Positions 1 to 8,205 are shown, numbered from the stretch's first letter. The stretch: DNA of 12,811 bases from an uncultured Prevotellaceae bacterium (GCA_902477365.1 CABSGW010000054.1:1-12811), one strand, 5' to 3'. Translations and numbers: made by a program. The notes: a model not told the origin generated them from the sequence alone.

Positions 1-40
1 ACGCACTGGGCATCTCGTTGCAACGAGATGCCCAGTGCGT
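1..40. repeat. Perfect 40-bp palindrome, complete copy of the GGGCATCTCGTT hairpin repeat
   Basis: Bases 1-20 are the exact reverse complement of bases 21-40, so either strand can form an 18-20 bp stem with almost no loop. The core GGGCATCTCGTT is at 8-19 and its complement AACGAGATGCCC at 22-33. It lies 20 bp beyond the stop codon of the AraC gene, so it could end or protect that transcript, although no long T-tract follows on the minus strand. The same core recurs at four other places in the window, always between genes. The window begins exactly at the palindrome's first base, so the element may extend further left. Confidence 0.9.
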
Positions 41-60
41 TTGTACCAACAGTCTTTCCA

Positions 61-942
61 CTAAACATGAACAAGCTTTTTACAATAATCGCTCGGGGTT
101 TGTCCTACAATACATTTGAACTGGTGATTGAAGTGAGACAGGCTATTGTATCCACAATCGTAAGCCACCTGACTTATGGAGATATTCTTGTTCATCAACA
201 ACTTTGCCGCATACGAAATACGTAACTCCGAAAGGTATTCAAAAACCGTTTTACCCGTGTGTTTCTTATAATGCCGGCACAATGCGCTTGAATTCATACC
301 TGAATAAATGGCAATATCCTTTAGCGCAATGTTACTCTGATAGTTCCGATTCATGTATTCATTGGCCTTACGAATCACCCTGTCGTGCCGTTCCTGATCG
401 GCATTCTCGTACAGGTTACTGGTCATATAGCGTGCCTCGCATATCGTAGACAACCGGTACAGCAAATCGTATAACCCCACCCATTTTCCGTACCCACGGG
501 CGTTGACCAACTTTCTGAATTTTTTCTTTTGTTCTTCCAGCTTTTCACCACTGAATATCAGCCCGCGCTGTGAACGCTTCAACAACTTATACACCTCTTC
601 CAGCTCCGGTACGGCATGCAAATCGGGAGGAAATATACCCAACCCGAATTGAGAATACACCGAACGCGAAACCAATGTTGTATCTTTTTCATAATAAGGC
701 TCGGCACTAAGCCACAAATGAGGAAGATTCTGCCCTATCAGCATAAAATCGCCGGGAGACATCTTGCTCACCGTATCGCCGACAAACATCAGCCCATCGC
801 CTTCTTCTATCAAAATGAGTTCATATTCGGGATGGATATGCAACGGAGCGGCAAAAAACGCATTGGCATAGGCCACCACCGAAAAAGAAGAGTTGTATTC
901 TTTTTCGACCTTCTCAAACAAAACGTCATTCATATGTTTCAT
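61..942 (-). CDS. AraC-family transcriptional regulator with N-terminal cupin sensor
   Basis: This is a 293-residue cytoplasmic regulator. The N-terminal half looks like the AraC cupin sensor: HIHPEYELILIEEG near residues 35-48, followed by a PGDFMLIG turn near 70. The last 100 residues carry two helix-turn-helix units, seen in IALKDIAIYSGMNSSALCRH and ISQVAYDCGYNSLSHFNHQF, and end with the family-typical GQTPSDYCKK. I start at the ATG at 942 (MKHMNDV). An in-frame start at 975 would sit on a -7 like box at 965-972 and adds residues unlike the family. It is divergent from the UroD-fold gene at 1093 with a 150-bp shared gap, so control of that gene and the following GH2 gene is likely, probably by a sugar. 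The ligand is not visible. ATG at 933 is an alternative start. Family assignment is firm; target and ligand are inference. Confidence 0.92.
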   Translation of the reverse strand: MKHMNDVLFEKVEKEYNSSFSVVAYANAFFAAPLHIHPEYELILIEEGDGLMFVGDTVSKMSPGDFMLIGQNLPHLWLSAEPYYEKDTTLVSRSVYSQFGLGIFPPDLHAVPELEEVYKLLKRSQRGLIFSGEKLEEQKKKFRKLVNARGYGKWVGLYDLLYRLSTICEARYMTSNLYENADQERHDRVIRKANEYMNRNYQSNIALKDIAIYSGMNSSALCRHYKKHTGKTVFEYLSELRISYAAKLLMNKNISISQVAYDCGYNSLSHFNHQFKCIVGQTPSDYCKKLVHV

Positions 943-964
943 GATCCAACTCGTTTTTCTACGG

Positions 965-972
965 CAAAGACA
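965..972 (-). promoter_or_regulatory. Possible -7 box for the AraC gene
   Basis: Read on the minus strand this is TGTCTTTG, one mismatch from the Bacteroidales -7 consensus TAnnTTTG. It lies 22 bp upstream of the ATG at 942, a usual spacing for a short leader. No convincing TTTG -33 box is seen 19-21 bp further upstream. Confidence 0.35.
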
Positions 973-1064
973 CACCGCAAGGTTCTATTGATCTGCTAAT
1001 GATTCTAGCAAAAATAACGTAGGTATGTGCAAATATACTTCAAGAAAAAGAGAAAAACAAATAC

Positions 1065-1072
1065 TACCTTTG
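1065..1072 (+). promoter_or_regulatory. -7 promoter box for the UroD-fold/GH2 operon
   Basis: TACCTTTG matches the Bacteroidales -7 consensus TAnnTTTG exactly. It ends 20 bp before the ATG at 1093, giving a leader of roughly 14 nt. The -33 region (about 1035-1045) is not a good TTTG match, which would suit a promoter needing an activator such as the divergent AraC protein. The latter point is inference. Confidence 0.6.
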
Positions 1073-1092
1073 CAAAAACATTTAAAAGAACA

Positions 1093-2181
1093 ATGAAACA
1101 TAGAGATAGAGTATGTATGGCGTTAAGCCATCAGGAGACAGACAGACCTCCTTTTCAAGCTACTTTTACGCCGGAATTTGCCGACCGGTTACGGGAAGCC
1201 TTCAAATTGCCCAAGCAATTCTCAGAACCACACCACCGCGACTGGTACGGATACGACCTTGAACTGTTGACCGGACAAGACCTGTTGCAAGCCAGTGTGG
1301 GCTGGTCTACCAATTACTACCTGAAACCGGAAGCATACACTGACGAATGGGGTGTTGAATGGAAAATAGATCCTTACGAAACGCCCTTCGGAACAGGTCA
1401 TTACACCAACATCGCCCGGAATCCACTCCGCGACAACGACGAAGCGGCCATGGCCTATAAAGCACCCGATCCGCACCGTCCTGAACTATATACCAACATC
1501 ACCCGGTTGGTAAAGGAATATGGTAACGAATATTTCATCATAGGACGTATTCATTGCACCATCTTCGAATCGGCATGGGCACTCCGCGGACTGGATGTAC
1601 TGATGACCGACTTTTACATCAATCCGGACCTTACCAACCATTTGCTGGATGAGACCTTCAACTACCATAAAGAGGTTGCGAAGAAAATGGCTCACCTGGG
1701 CGTTGACATGATCTGGTTGGGCGATGACATGGGTGCACAGGATGCACTGATGATTGATCCTGACTTGTGGCGGGAATTCTTCAAAGGACGTATGGCCAAC
1801 CTCATCGAAACCGTAAAATCCATTAAACCGGACATCAAAGTGGCTTATCATACCGATGGCTGCAATTACGCCATCATACCCGATTTGATCGAGATAGGGC
1901 TGGATGTGCTGAACCCAATTCAAACCGAATGCATGGATCCCGAATTGTTGCAAAAAGAATATGGTGACAAACTATGTTTCTTTGGTGGCATCGCGGTACA
2001 GTCCACCTTACCCATGGGCACACCCGACCAAATCCGCAACGAATACCAATGGCTGAAAAACTCACTCGGAAAAGGCGGAGGCTGGATATGTGCCCCTACT
2101 CACCACGTGCAACTGGATACGCCCATTGAGAACTTCTTCACGATGTTGAATGCCATCGGACTGGAAGACAAACGTCCCTGA
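1093..2181 (+). CDS. UroD-fold methyltransferase-like protein (not HemE), HTDG subtype
   Basis: This 362-residue soluble protein belongs to the uroporphyrinogen decarboxylase superfamily, which includes the methylcobamide methyltransferases MtaA, MtbA and CmuA. It opens with MKHRDRVCMALSHQETDRPP, the start of the non-heme branch, and lacks the arginine-rich HemE motif. Later landmarks are WLGDDMG, YHTDGC (His253, Asp255, Cys257), FFGGIAVQSTLP and KGGGWICAPTHHVQ with Cys333. The HxC zinc pair of MtaA/MtbA is therefore HxD here, unlike the second UroD-fold protein at 8206. I chose ATG 1093 because an upstream in-frame GTG (1027) lies before the promoter. The GH2 gene follows after 66 bp, probably cotranscribed. 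With a corrinoid protein nearby, a substrate:corrinoid methyltransferase role is plausible, but the reaction and substrate are inferred. Confidence 0.85.
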   Translation: MKHRDRVCMALSHQETDRPPFQATFTPEFADRLREAFKLPKQFSEPHHRDWYGYDLELLTGQDLLQASVGWSTNYYLKPEAYTDEWGVEWKIDPYETPFGTGHYTNIARNPLRDNDEAAMAYKAPDPHRPELYTNITRLVKEYGNEYFIIGRIHCTIFESAWALRGLDVLMTDFYINPDLTNHLLDETFNYHKEVAKKMAHLGVDMIWLGDDMGAQDALMIDPDLWREFFKGRMANLIETVKSIKPDIKVAYHTDGCNYAIIPDLIEIGLDVLNPIQTECMDPELLQKEYGDKLCFFGGIAVQSTLPMGTPDQIRNEYQWLKNSLGKGGGWICAPTHHVQLDTPIENFFTMLNAIGLEDKRP

Positions 2182-2247
2182 TTCCGAAACAAAAAACAAG
2201 AGGTGACCGACCGAAACCCCTAGATAACAACTTAAACCGACTTGAAT

Positions 2248-5200
2248 ATGAAAAAAACAGGAATAATGCTTCTGATGTTTTGTGGAAGCCTGTGGGGAGG
2301 ACTCTACTCCTTTGGCCAGAACACCGCTTACCACAAGGTGGCCTATGACGACTGCGGACTAGCCGGACAACAACCCCATCTGGTGACCGGCGAAGACTAT
2401 GAAATGCCGGCAAACCTGGGAGGGAGTAAGCCGGCGCGTACCTGCAACTTCGGCGGAAAAGTGATTTATGCTTATAACCAGCTGGACATCAATGCCAACT
2501 ACCGCATGGAGGTGACATTCCTGGCCGACCACGACCGTATCATACGCATCACAGCCGATGGAAATCCGGTGTGCGAGGATGTGGTTCTTCCTAAGGGAAA
2601 AGAAGTCAAAAAGACCATTGACCTGCCCCGTCATTCCTTTGCCTATAAACAACTGGTGCTGGTGTTCGAAGCTCTGAAAGGCGACAATGCATTGGTGTCA
2701 GAGATTATCATTTCGTCAACCAACCCTGCTCCACTCATCGCTTTCCAGGGCGAGGAGAAAGAAGCACTCAAATCTACCCAATCGTACAAAGTAAATACGA
2801 ACGTTGACGTGGAAAGCGTGCTTCCTCAATATACCCCGATTCCTGCCTCGGTTAAAGGCGTTTATCATAGCACCTTATCACTGAATGGCCTCTGGGACTT
2901 CTCCGAGCAGGCCGAAGGCGGCAAATGGAGTCCGATCCAAGTACCCGGCCAATGGAACATGCAGGGATTCAAAGTAGATTCGGCAGCCTTTGCACGCTAC
3001 AAACGCGAGCTGGCCATTCCGGCCGATTGGCAAGGCAAACAGGTTATGCTGCGCTTTGACGGCGTACACAGTGAGTACTATGTCTTTTTGAATGGCAAAC
3101 AGGTGGGTTACCACATGGGAGGTATGACTCCTTACGAACTAAACATTACCTCTGCGCTCAAGGCCGGAAACAATGAGCTAATGCTGAAGGTAAGAAGCGA
3201 ATCGTTGGCCGACATGCTGGGAAGCCTTACACAATACGCAGCGCACCAACTAGGCGGTATCACCCGCAAGGTGACTCTCTTTGCCGTACCAGACGCCTAT
3301 TTATCCGATCTTCGTATCGTAACCGACCTGGACGCGGCTTATAAAAACGCCACACTAAAGGTCTACACCAGTGTGAAAAACGAGTCTAACCAAAATGCCA
3401 AGGACTTGTCTTTGCGCATCACACTTGACAAACATACGGCATCGGGCGTCAAACGGTTGCCTAGCCTGAAACCGGGCGAGACCTGGAGCGGATGGATTGA
3501 AATACCAGTGGCACAGCCGGCACTATGGGACAACGAACACCCCAATCTGTACAAACTAAAAGTTGCCGTTTGCCAGGCCAATGCTTCGATACAACAAGTT
3601 GAAAAGAACTTCGGCTTCCGCGAAATAGAAGTGAAAGGAAACCGGCTTTTGGTAAACGGGACTCCGGTTAAATTGCGTGGTGTTTGCCGCCACGAAGTCA
3701 ACCCGCTGACCGGACGCTCCTTATCGGACGAAGACTGGAAACGCGACGCAGAGCTCTACCGTGACGCGAACTGCAACTTCATACGTACCTCGCACTATCC
3801 ACCTGCCGAAGAGTTCGTTTCCTATTGTGACCAATTGGGACTGTTTGTAGAACTGGAAGCACCCGTTTGCTGGGTAGGACACCATGCCAATGAAAACTGG
3901 ACACGCCTGAACTACCGCGACTCCAGTTATTACGACTACATTCTGCAAGCCGATATGGAAACCGTTCACTTCTACCGCAACCATCCATCTGTACTGTTCT
4001 GGTCTATGGCCAATGAGTCGTATTGGAACAAAGGGTTTGCACAAGTGTCCGAATACATGAAAAAAGCAGATCCCAGCCGCCCGTATGCGTTCCACGATCA
4101 AGGATATGGTGGTTTCAACAACCAAGGAAGCAACACACCGATCACCAACATACACTATCCGGGACCCGGCGGATACAAAGTGGCAGCCAAGAGCGACCGT
4201 CCGATGACCTATGGAGAATTTTGCCACCTGAACGTATATAACCGCAGCGAACTGGTAACCGACCCCGGCATCCGAAGCGATTGGGCATTGGCACTGGCGC
4301 CTATGTGGGAAAACATGTACCAAACGGCCGGTGTGTTAGGCGGCTCTATCTGGTCGGGTATAGACGATATTTTCCAACTTCCCAACGGGGATGCAGTCGG
4401 ATATGGCGCGTGGGGACCGATTGACGGATGGAGACGTCCAAAACCCGAATATTGGGACATGAAGAAGATTTACAGCCCAATCAAACTGCTCACCACTTCA
4501 CTGCAACCCGGCAAGCAACTCACGCTGGACGTTGAGAACCGTTACACCTTTACGAATCTGAACGAACTGAAAGTAATGTGGCGCTACGGAAACGAATCGG
4601 GACTGGTGAGTGTTGCAGCGCAACCCGGACAAAAAGGAAAAATCCAGATTCCTATCAACAATCCCGACCAAGCCAACGAGTTGTCACTTACCTTTACGGA
4701 TCCGAAAGGATTCACTGCCGACGAATACCTGATTCCGGTAGGAGACCAGAAACAAAACCGATTGGAAGAACTTGTTCCGGCCAAGACCAAACTAAAGAAG
4801 ACCGCTTCAACTTTCGAGATTTCGGGTAAAAACTTCCTCTGTACCATTGACAAGAAAAACGGACAGATACGTTCTTTAAAACAAAACGGCAAAGAAATGA
4901 TCTGCGGAGGCCCGTGGCTGATGGCACTTCCACTAACCGGTGGAGGATGCTACCCCAACCACAATGCCAATACCCCGATTTTCAATGACCTTTGTAAAGG
5001 CTGGACCGTCAGCAACGTCCAGGCACAAAAGGAACAAGACGATGTAACGGTGCGTGTGGAAGGCCGGTACAATGATTTCGAGGGATATTACCTGATCCAT
5101 ATCAATGCAAACGGCGAGTTACGCGTAGACTATCAATTCAAATCACTCATCGACGTTAATCCGCGCCAATGGGGCCTGGTATTTGAAACACCTCAAGGGT

Positions 5201-5646
5201 TCGACCGTGTGTTCTGGCGTCGCGAGGGATTGTGGAATGTCTATCCCAACGACCACATCAGCCGTCCGGTGGGAGAAGCACAAGCTTTCTACGAGGAAGT
5301 TCCGGTAACCATTGATCCACGCACCAATCCAACCTGGTCGTGGAGCAAGGATCACAACGAACTTGGCAGTAACGATTTCCGTTCAACACGCCGTAACATC
5401 TGGTATGCAGGGTTAAGCAATGCCAATACAGCAAAAATAACAGTCCGTTCAAACGGCAAGCAACATTGGCGTTCGTGGATAGATAAGGGAAAGACCCGTT
5501 TCCTTGTAGCCGACTTTGCCTCACCCGGAGACGAAATGTTCCTTGGAGGACACTACGCCCCCTACCGCAAGCCTATTAAGAAAGGAGATCTATTGCAAGG
5601 AAACATCGTGTTGCGGACAGAATCGGCCACACCGGCAACCCGCTGA
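2248..5646 (+). CDS. Exported glycoside hydrolase family 2 enzyme, beta-galactosidase-like
   Basis: This 1132-residue enzyme should act in the periplasm or at the surface. Residues 1 to about 23 form a signal peptide (KK, hydrophobic core, SFGQ cleavage region). A beta-rich extension of about 150 residues precedes the GH2 core and looks like a carbohydrate-binding-type sandwich. The GH2 sugar-binding domain begins near residue 210 (LSLNGLWDFS, later VFLNGKQVGY), then an Ig-like domain, then the TIM barrel with GVCRHEVNPLTG and FIRTSHYPP. The proposed acid/base is Glu590 in SMANES and the nucleophile Glu657 in MTYGEF. The C-terminal third resembles the beta-galactosidase small-chain domain. 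ATG 2248 is chosen over an in-frame TTG two codons earlier. It follows the UroD-fold gene by 66 bp and ends 41 bp before a strong hairpin. GH2 is firm; galactosidase versus another GH2 specificity is not settled. Confidence 0.93.
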   Translation: MKKTGIMLLMFCGSLWGGLYSFGQNTAYHKVAYDDCGLAGQQPHLVTGEDYEMPANLGGSKPARTCNFGGKVIYAYNQLDINANYRMEVTFLADHDRIIRITADGNPVCEDVVLPKGKEVKKTIDLPRHSFAYKQLVLVFEALKGDNALVSEIIISSTNPAPLIAFQGEEKEALKSTQSYKVNTNVDVESVLPQYTPIPASVKGVYHSTLSLNGLWDFSEQAEGGKWSPIQVPGQWNMQGFKVDSAAFARYKRELAIPADWQGKQVMLRFDGVHSEYYVFLNGKQVGYHMGGMTPYELNITSALKAGNNELMLKVRSESLADMLGSLTQYAAHQLGGITRKVTLFAVPDAYLSDLRIVTDLDAAYKNATLKVYTSVKNESNQNAKDLSLRITLDKHTASGVKRLPSLKPGETWSGWIEIPVAQPALWDNEHPNLYKLKVAVCQANASIQQVEKNFGFREIEVKGNRLLVNGTPVKLRGVCRHEVNPLTGRSLSDEDWKRDAELYRDANCNFIRTSHYPPAEEFVSYCDQLGLFVELEAPVCWVGHHANENWTRLNYRDSSYYDYILQADMETVHFYRNHPSVLFWSMANESYWNKGFAQVSEYMKKADPSRPYAFHDQGYGGFNNQGSNTPITNIHYPGPGGYKVAAKSDRPMTYGEFCHLNVYNRSELVTDPGIRSDWALALAPMWENMYQTAGVLGGSIWSGIDDIFQLPNGDAVGYGAWGPIDGWRRPKPEYWDMKKIYSPIKLLTTSLQPGKQLTLDVENRYTFTNLNELKVMWRYGNESGLVSVAAQPGQKGKIQIPINNPDQANELSLTFTDPKGFTADEYLIPVGDQKQNRLEELVPAKTKLKKTASTFEISGKNFLCTIDKKNGQIRSLKQNGKEMICGGPWLMALPLTGGGCYPNHNANTPIFNDLCKGWTVSNVQAQKEQDDVTVRVEGRYNDFEGYYLIHINANGELRVDYQFKSLIDVNPRQWGLVFETPQGFDRVFWRREGLWNVYPNDHISRPVGEAQAFYEEVPVTIDPRTNPTWSWSKDHNELGSNDFRSTRRNIWYAGLSNANTAKITVRSNGKQHWRSWIDKGKTRFLVADFASPGDEMFLGGHYAPYRKPIKKGDLLQGNIVLRTESATPATR

Positions 5647-5687
5647 GACGGGCTTCAAAAATCTACAAGACATTGCTCCTTTCATTA

Positions 5688-5737
5688 TTAAAACGTCCAG
5701 GGCATCTCGTTCAAACGAGATGCCCTGGACGTTTTAA
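5688..5737. repeat. Complete hairpin repeat copy, likely bidirectional terminator after GH2
   Basis: Arms 5688-5711 and 5714-5737 are exact reverse complements over 24 bp, with a 2-nt centre (CA). The core GGGCATCTCGTT is at 5700-5711. The stem is flanked by AAAA on the left and TTTT on the right, so it can form a hairpin plus short U-tract from either strand. It sits 41 bp after the GH2 stop codon and is the only obvious terminator there. The outer stem (ACGTCC) differs from that of the copy at 1-40 (ACGCAC), yet both arms still match each other, so the base changes are compensated. Confidence 0.88.
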
Positions 5738-5740
5738 CCA

Positions 5741-5754
5741 GATGCCCAATCCGT
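5741..5754 (-). repeat. Single-arm repeat fragment, reverse orientation
   Basis: GATGCCCAATCCGT is the complement of the outer arm ACGGACTGGGCATC found at 9331 and 11669, with one mismatch. It begins 3 bp after the complete hairpin at 5688-5737, so two copies appear to have accumulated in this gap. The rest of the gap up to 5924 holds only the presumed promoter of the next operon. Confidence 0.6.
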
Positions 5755-5886
5755 CCCGAGCCGTTCCGCTTCAATCTTTTTTATTCCCCTTACACCGCAC
5801 ATGCTATTTATACCGATACAAGGCTCCGGGCAAATAATGTGTCAGTATTTGCAAACATAAAGCACACAACTTATTGATAATTTTCA

Positions 5887-5894
5887 GAAATTTG
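5887..5894 (+). promoter_or_regulatory. Weak candidate -7 box for the symporter operon
   Basis: GAAATTTG keeps the TTTG half of the Bacteroidales -7 box and is followed by CAACAT, as often seen downstream of such boxes; the TA half is imperfect. It ends 30 bp before the ATG at 5925. A related stretch, TTTGCAAACAT, occurs 43 bp upstream at 5848-5858, so either could be a promoter or activator site. No clear -33 box is seen. Confidence 0.3.
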
Positions 5895-5924
5895 CAACAT
5901 ACAAACATTAAATCAAACTCCGCT

Positions 5925-7496
5925 ATGGGTACATTTAATACATTAGACTACATCATTTTTTTAGCCTATGCCTGCCTGATTTTATTTGTCGGACTCTACG
6001 CAAGCCGGACTAAAAAAGGAGAGACAAAAAACACACAGGATTATTTTCTGGCCAGCCGCTCATTGTCATGGTGGGCCATCGGCGCCTCAGTCATAGCCTC
6101 CAACATTTCGGCCGAACAATTCATCGGTATGTCGGGATCGGGTTTCGCCATCGGACTGGGCATAGCCTCTTACGAATTCATTGCAGCAGCGACGCTCATT
6201 GTGGTGGCAGTCTTTTTCCTTCCTATCTACATAAAGTCCAACATTTATACCATGCCCCAATTTCTGGAGATACGGTATAACAAACAGGTAAAGACAATCA
6301 TGGCCTTCTTTTGGCTGCTGGTCTTCATTTTTGTAAACCTCACCTCAATCCTTTATCTGGGTGCTTTGGCCATTAATAAGATTATGGAAATAGACCTGTT
6401 CTGGAGCATCTTCGGACTGGCTGTTTTTGCCGGTATCTATTCTATCTATGGCGGACTAAAAGCCGTGGCCCTGACCGATTTGGTGCAGGTCATCTTCCTC
6501 ATCGGCGGAGGTCTGCTGACCACTTACATCGCACTCGACTACTATTCGGGGGATGCAGGAGCTGTAGCAGGATTCCAAAAATTGTTGACAGCCGTACCCG
6601 AGAAGTTCGACATGATTTTGGACAAAAGCAATCCCAACTACGCCTACTTGCCCGGCATGGGCGTCATCTTTGGCGGCCTTTGGGTAAGCGCTCTCTACTA
6701 TTTCGGCTGCAATCAATACATCATTCAACGTGCATTGGCGGCCAAAAGCCTGAGCGAAGCGCAAAACGGACTGGTATTCGCCGGATTCCTGAAACTGATT
6801 CTTCCGCTCATCGTGGTAGTGCCGGGTATCGTAGCCTTTGCTCTGAACGCTCCGCTCGAGAAGCCGGACCAGGCTTATCCTTGGCTGATGCACAGCTTTA
6901 TTCCCAATGGTGTCAAAGGTATCGCTTTCGCAGCGCTGGTTGCGGCTGTCGTCAGTTCGCTGGCATCGATGGTAAACAGCATCTCAACCATCTTTACGAT
7001 GGACATCTATCGTGAATACATCCACAAACAACACAGCAGCGAAAAACGGTTGGTTCTGGTGGGCCGGTTGTTTGGTGTAGCAAGCCTCTTGATAGCCGTT
7101 ATCATAGCTCCCTTGTTGAGCAACTTGGAACAGGCATTTCAGTTCATCCAAGAATTTACCGGCTTTGTCAGCCCAGGCGCACTAGCCATCTTCCTGGTCG
7201 GTTTTTTCTGGAAAAAGGCCAATTCGCGCGGTGCAGTCGCCGCAGCAATCGGAACATTCGTTTTCTCCCTGCTTTTCCTTTTTCTTCTGCCCGAAATCTC
7301 GTTTCTCGACCGCATGGGGTATGTATTCTTGCTCTGTGTAGGACTGATGATCCTGTTCGGCATCACGGATAAGAACAACAACTACGCCAAAGCCATCGCC
7401 ATAGATAAACGGCTTTTCGCCACCACACGGACATTCAAAATATTGAGCCTCGTCATATTGATCATTCTGGCAGGAATCTATTACATCTTTTGGTAA
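5925..7496 (+). CDS. Sodium/solute symporter (SSS family), vSGLT-like sugar transporter
   Basis: This 523-residue inner-membrane protein has about 14 hydrophobic segments and should import a sugar with Na+. By eye, and recalling the Vibrio vSGLT sequence, similarity runs end to end: SNISAEQFIGMSGSGFAIG, VNLTSILYLG, YSIYGGLKAVALTDLVQV, NQYIIQRALAAKSLSEAQNG, VVSSLASM and QEFTGFVSPG. Counterparts of vSGLT sugar contacts are Asn60 (N64), Gln65 (Q69), Glu84 (E88), Lys290 (K294) and gate Tyr259 (Y263). Two contacts differ: Ala87 for S91 and Ala256 for N260. The loop before the AYPWL motif is also shorter. I start at ATG 5925 (MGTFNTLDY); longer in-frame starts overlap the presumed promoter. The corrinoid gene follows after 18 bp, so this transporter probably brings in the substrate of the methyl-transfer module. 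A sugar substrate is likely; its identity is unknown. Confidence 0.93.
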   Translation: MGTFNTLDYIIFLAYACLILFVGLYASRTKKGETKNTQDYFLASRSLSWWAIGASVIASNISAEQFIGMSGSGFAIGLGIASYEFIAAATLIVVAVFFLPIYIKSNIYTMPQFLEIRYNKQVKTIMAFFWLLVFIFVNLTSILYLGALAINKIMEIDLFWSIFGLAVFAGIYSIYGGLKAVALTDLVQVIFLIGGGLLTTYIALDYYSGDAGAVAGFQKLLTAVPEKFDMILDKSNPNYAYLPGMGVIFGGLWVSALYYFGCNQYIIQRALAAKSLSEAQNGLVFAGFLKLILPLIVVVPGIVAFALNAPLEKPDQAYPWLMHSFIPNGVKGIAFAALVAAVVSSLASMVNSISTIFTMDIYREYIHKQHSSEKRLVLVGRLFGVASLLIAVIIAPLLSNLEQAFQFIQEFTGFVSPGALAIFLVGFFWKKANSRGAVAAAIGTFVFSLLFLFLLPEISFLDRMGYVFLLCVGLMILFGITDKNNNYAKAIAIDKRLFATTRTFKILSLVILIILAGIYYIFW

Positions 7497-7514
7497 CTAT
7501 ATAATCAGATAACA

Positions 7515-8183
7515 ATGAACGAACTACTAGAACAAATTGCAAAGTGCGTGGAATGCGGAAAAATAAACCAGGTTACTCCGTTCCCGCCAGCCATGAAAGG
7601 TTTGCCCGGCGCCGACGAACTCACGCTGCAAGCGTTGGAAGCAAACATTCCACCGGCCGACATCCTGACCAAAGGACTTATTCTGGGCATGGAGCGCATC
7701 GGCATTAAGTTTAAAGCCAATCAGGTTTTTGTTCCTCAAGTATTGATGAGTGCCAAAGCCATGGGCATGGCAATGCGTCATCTGAAGAAATTCTTCAACG
7801 ACGGTAGTGTACAACGCAAAGGTACATTCATCATTGGTACCGTAGAAGGCGACTTGCACGACATCGGCAAGAACCTTGTATCCATGATGGTAGAAGGAAA
7901 TGGCTACGAGGTGATAGACCTGGGCGTAGACGTCAAAGTGGAAAAATTCCTGGAAGCCATCGAAGCTCATCCTTCAGCTTATGTTGGTATGTCAGCACTG
8001 TTAACCACCACCATGACCAATATGGAGCAGATCAACAACGCCATCAAAGCCCGTTTTCCCGAAGTTATCACCTTCATCGGCGGCGCACCCGTTACCGAAG
8101 AATTTGCTACAAAAATCGGAGCGAACTATTATACGGACGGGCCACAAGAGCTTGTCGAGATACTAAACAAAATAAGTGCATAA
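7515..8183 (+). CDS. MtaC/MtbC-type corrinoid protein
   Basis: This 222-residue cytoplasmic protein carries the cobamide that shuttles a methyl group between two methyltransferases. Residues about 1-95 form the helical cap domain (GLILGMERIGIKF, then FVPQVLMSAKAM). From about 103 a Rossmann-like B12 domain begins, with GTVEGDLHDIGKNLV. His115 in the DxHxxG motif is the expected lower cobalt ligand. SALLTTTM near 160 and GGAPVT near 190 are the other dinucleotide-loop contacts. Length and domain order match MtaC, MtbC and MttC. An N-terminal CVECG pair (Cys11, Cys14) is present; its role is unknown. It lies 18 bp after the symporter and 22 bp before the UroD-fold methyltransferase, clearly one operon. 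No reductive activase for it is encoded in the window, so one must be elsewhere if the protein is active. Function class is firm; the methyl donor is not. Confidence 0.94.
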   Translation: MNELLEQIAKCVECGKINQVTPFPPAMKGLPGADELTLQALEANIPPADILTKGLILGMERIGIKFKANQVFVPQVLMSAKAMGMAMRHLKKFFNDGSVQRKGTFIIGTVEGDLHDIGKNLVSMMVEGNGYEVIDLGVDVKVEKFLEAIEAHPSAYVGMSALLTTTMTNMEQINNAIKARFPEVITFIGGAPVTEEFATKIGANYYTDGPQELVEILNKISA

Positions 8184-8205
8184 CACCCGAATAAACCTCC
8201 CTCTT

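Noticed and set aside
1027..1092. In-frame extension of the first UroD-fold gene from a GTG at 1027
   Set aside because: It would place the start codon upstream of the -7 box at 1065-1072, and the added lysine-rich residues are unlike the family. ATG 1093 gives the expected N-terminus.
1093..2181. Heme-pathway uroporphyrinogen decarboxylase (HemE)
   Set aside because: The conserved arginine-rich N-terminal HemE motif is missing, and the sequence follows the non-heme UroD-fold branch.
4023..4241. Sizable open frames in other frames or on the opposite strand inside GH2, the symporter and GH20
   Set aside because: They lie wholly inside strongly supported genes, have basic or cysteine-rich compositions typical of shadow frames, and lack recognisable motifs or promoters.
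8176..8205. GTG start at 8176 overlapping the end of the corrinoid gene (translational coupling)
   Set aside because: The residues encoded between 8176 and 8206 do not look like the family N-terminus, and an ATG at 8206 does.
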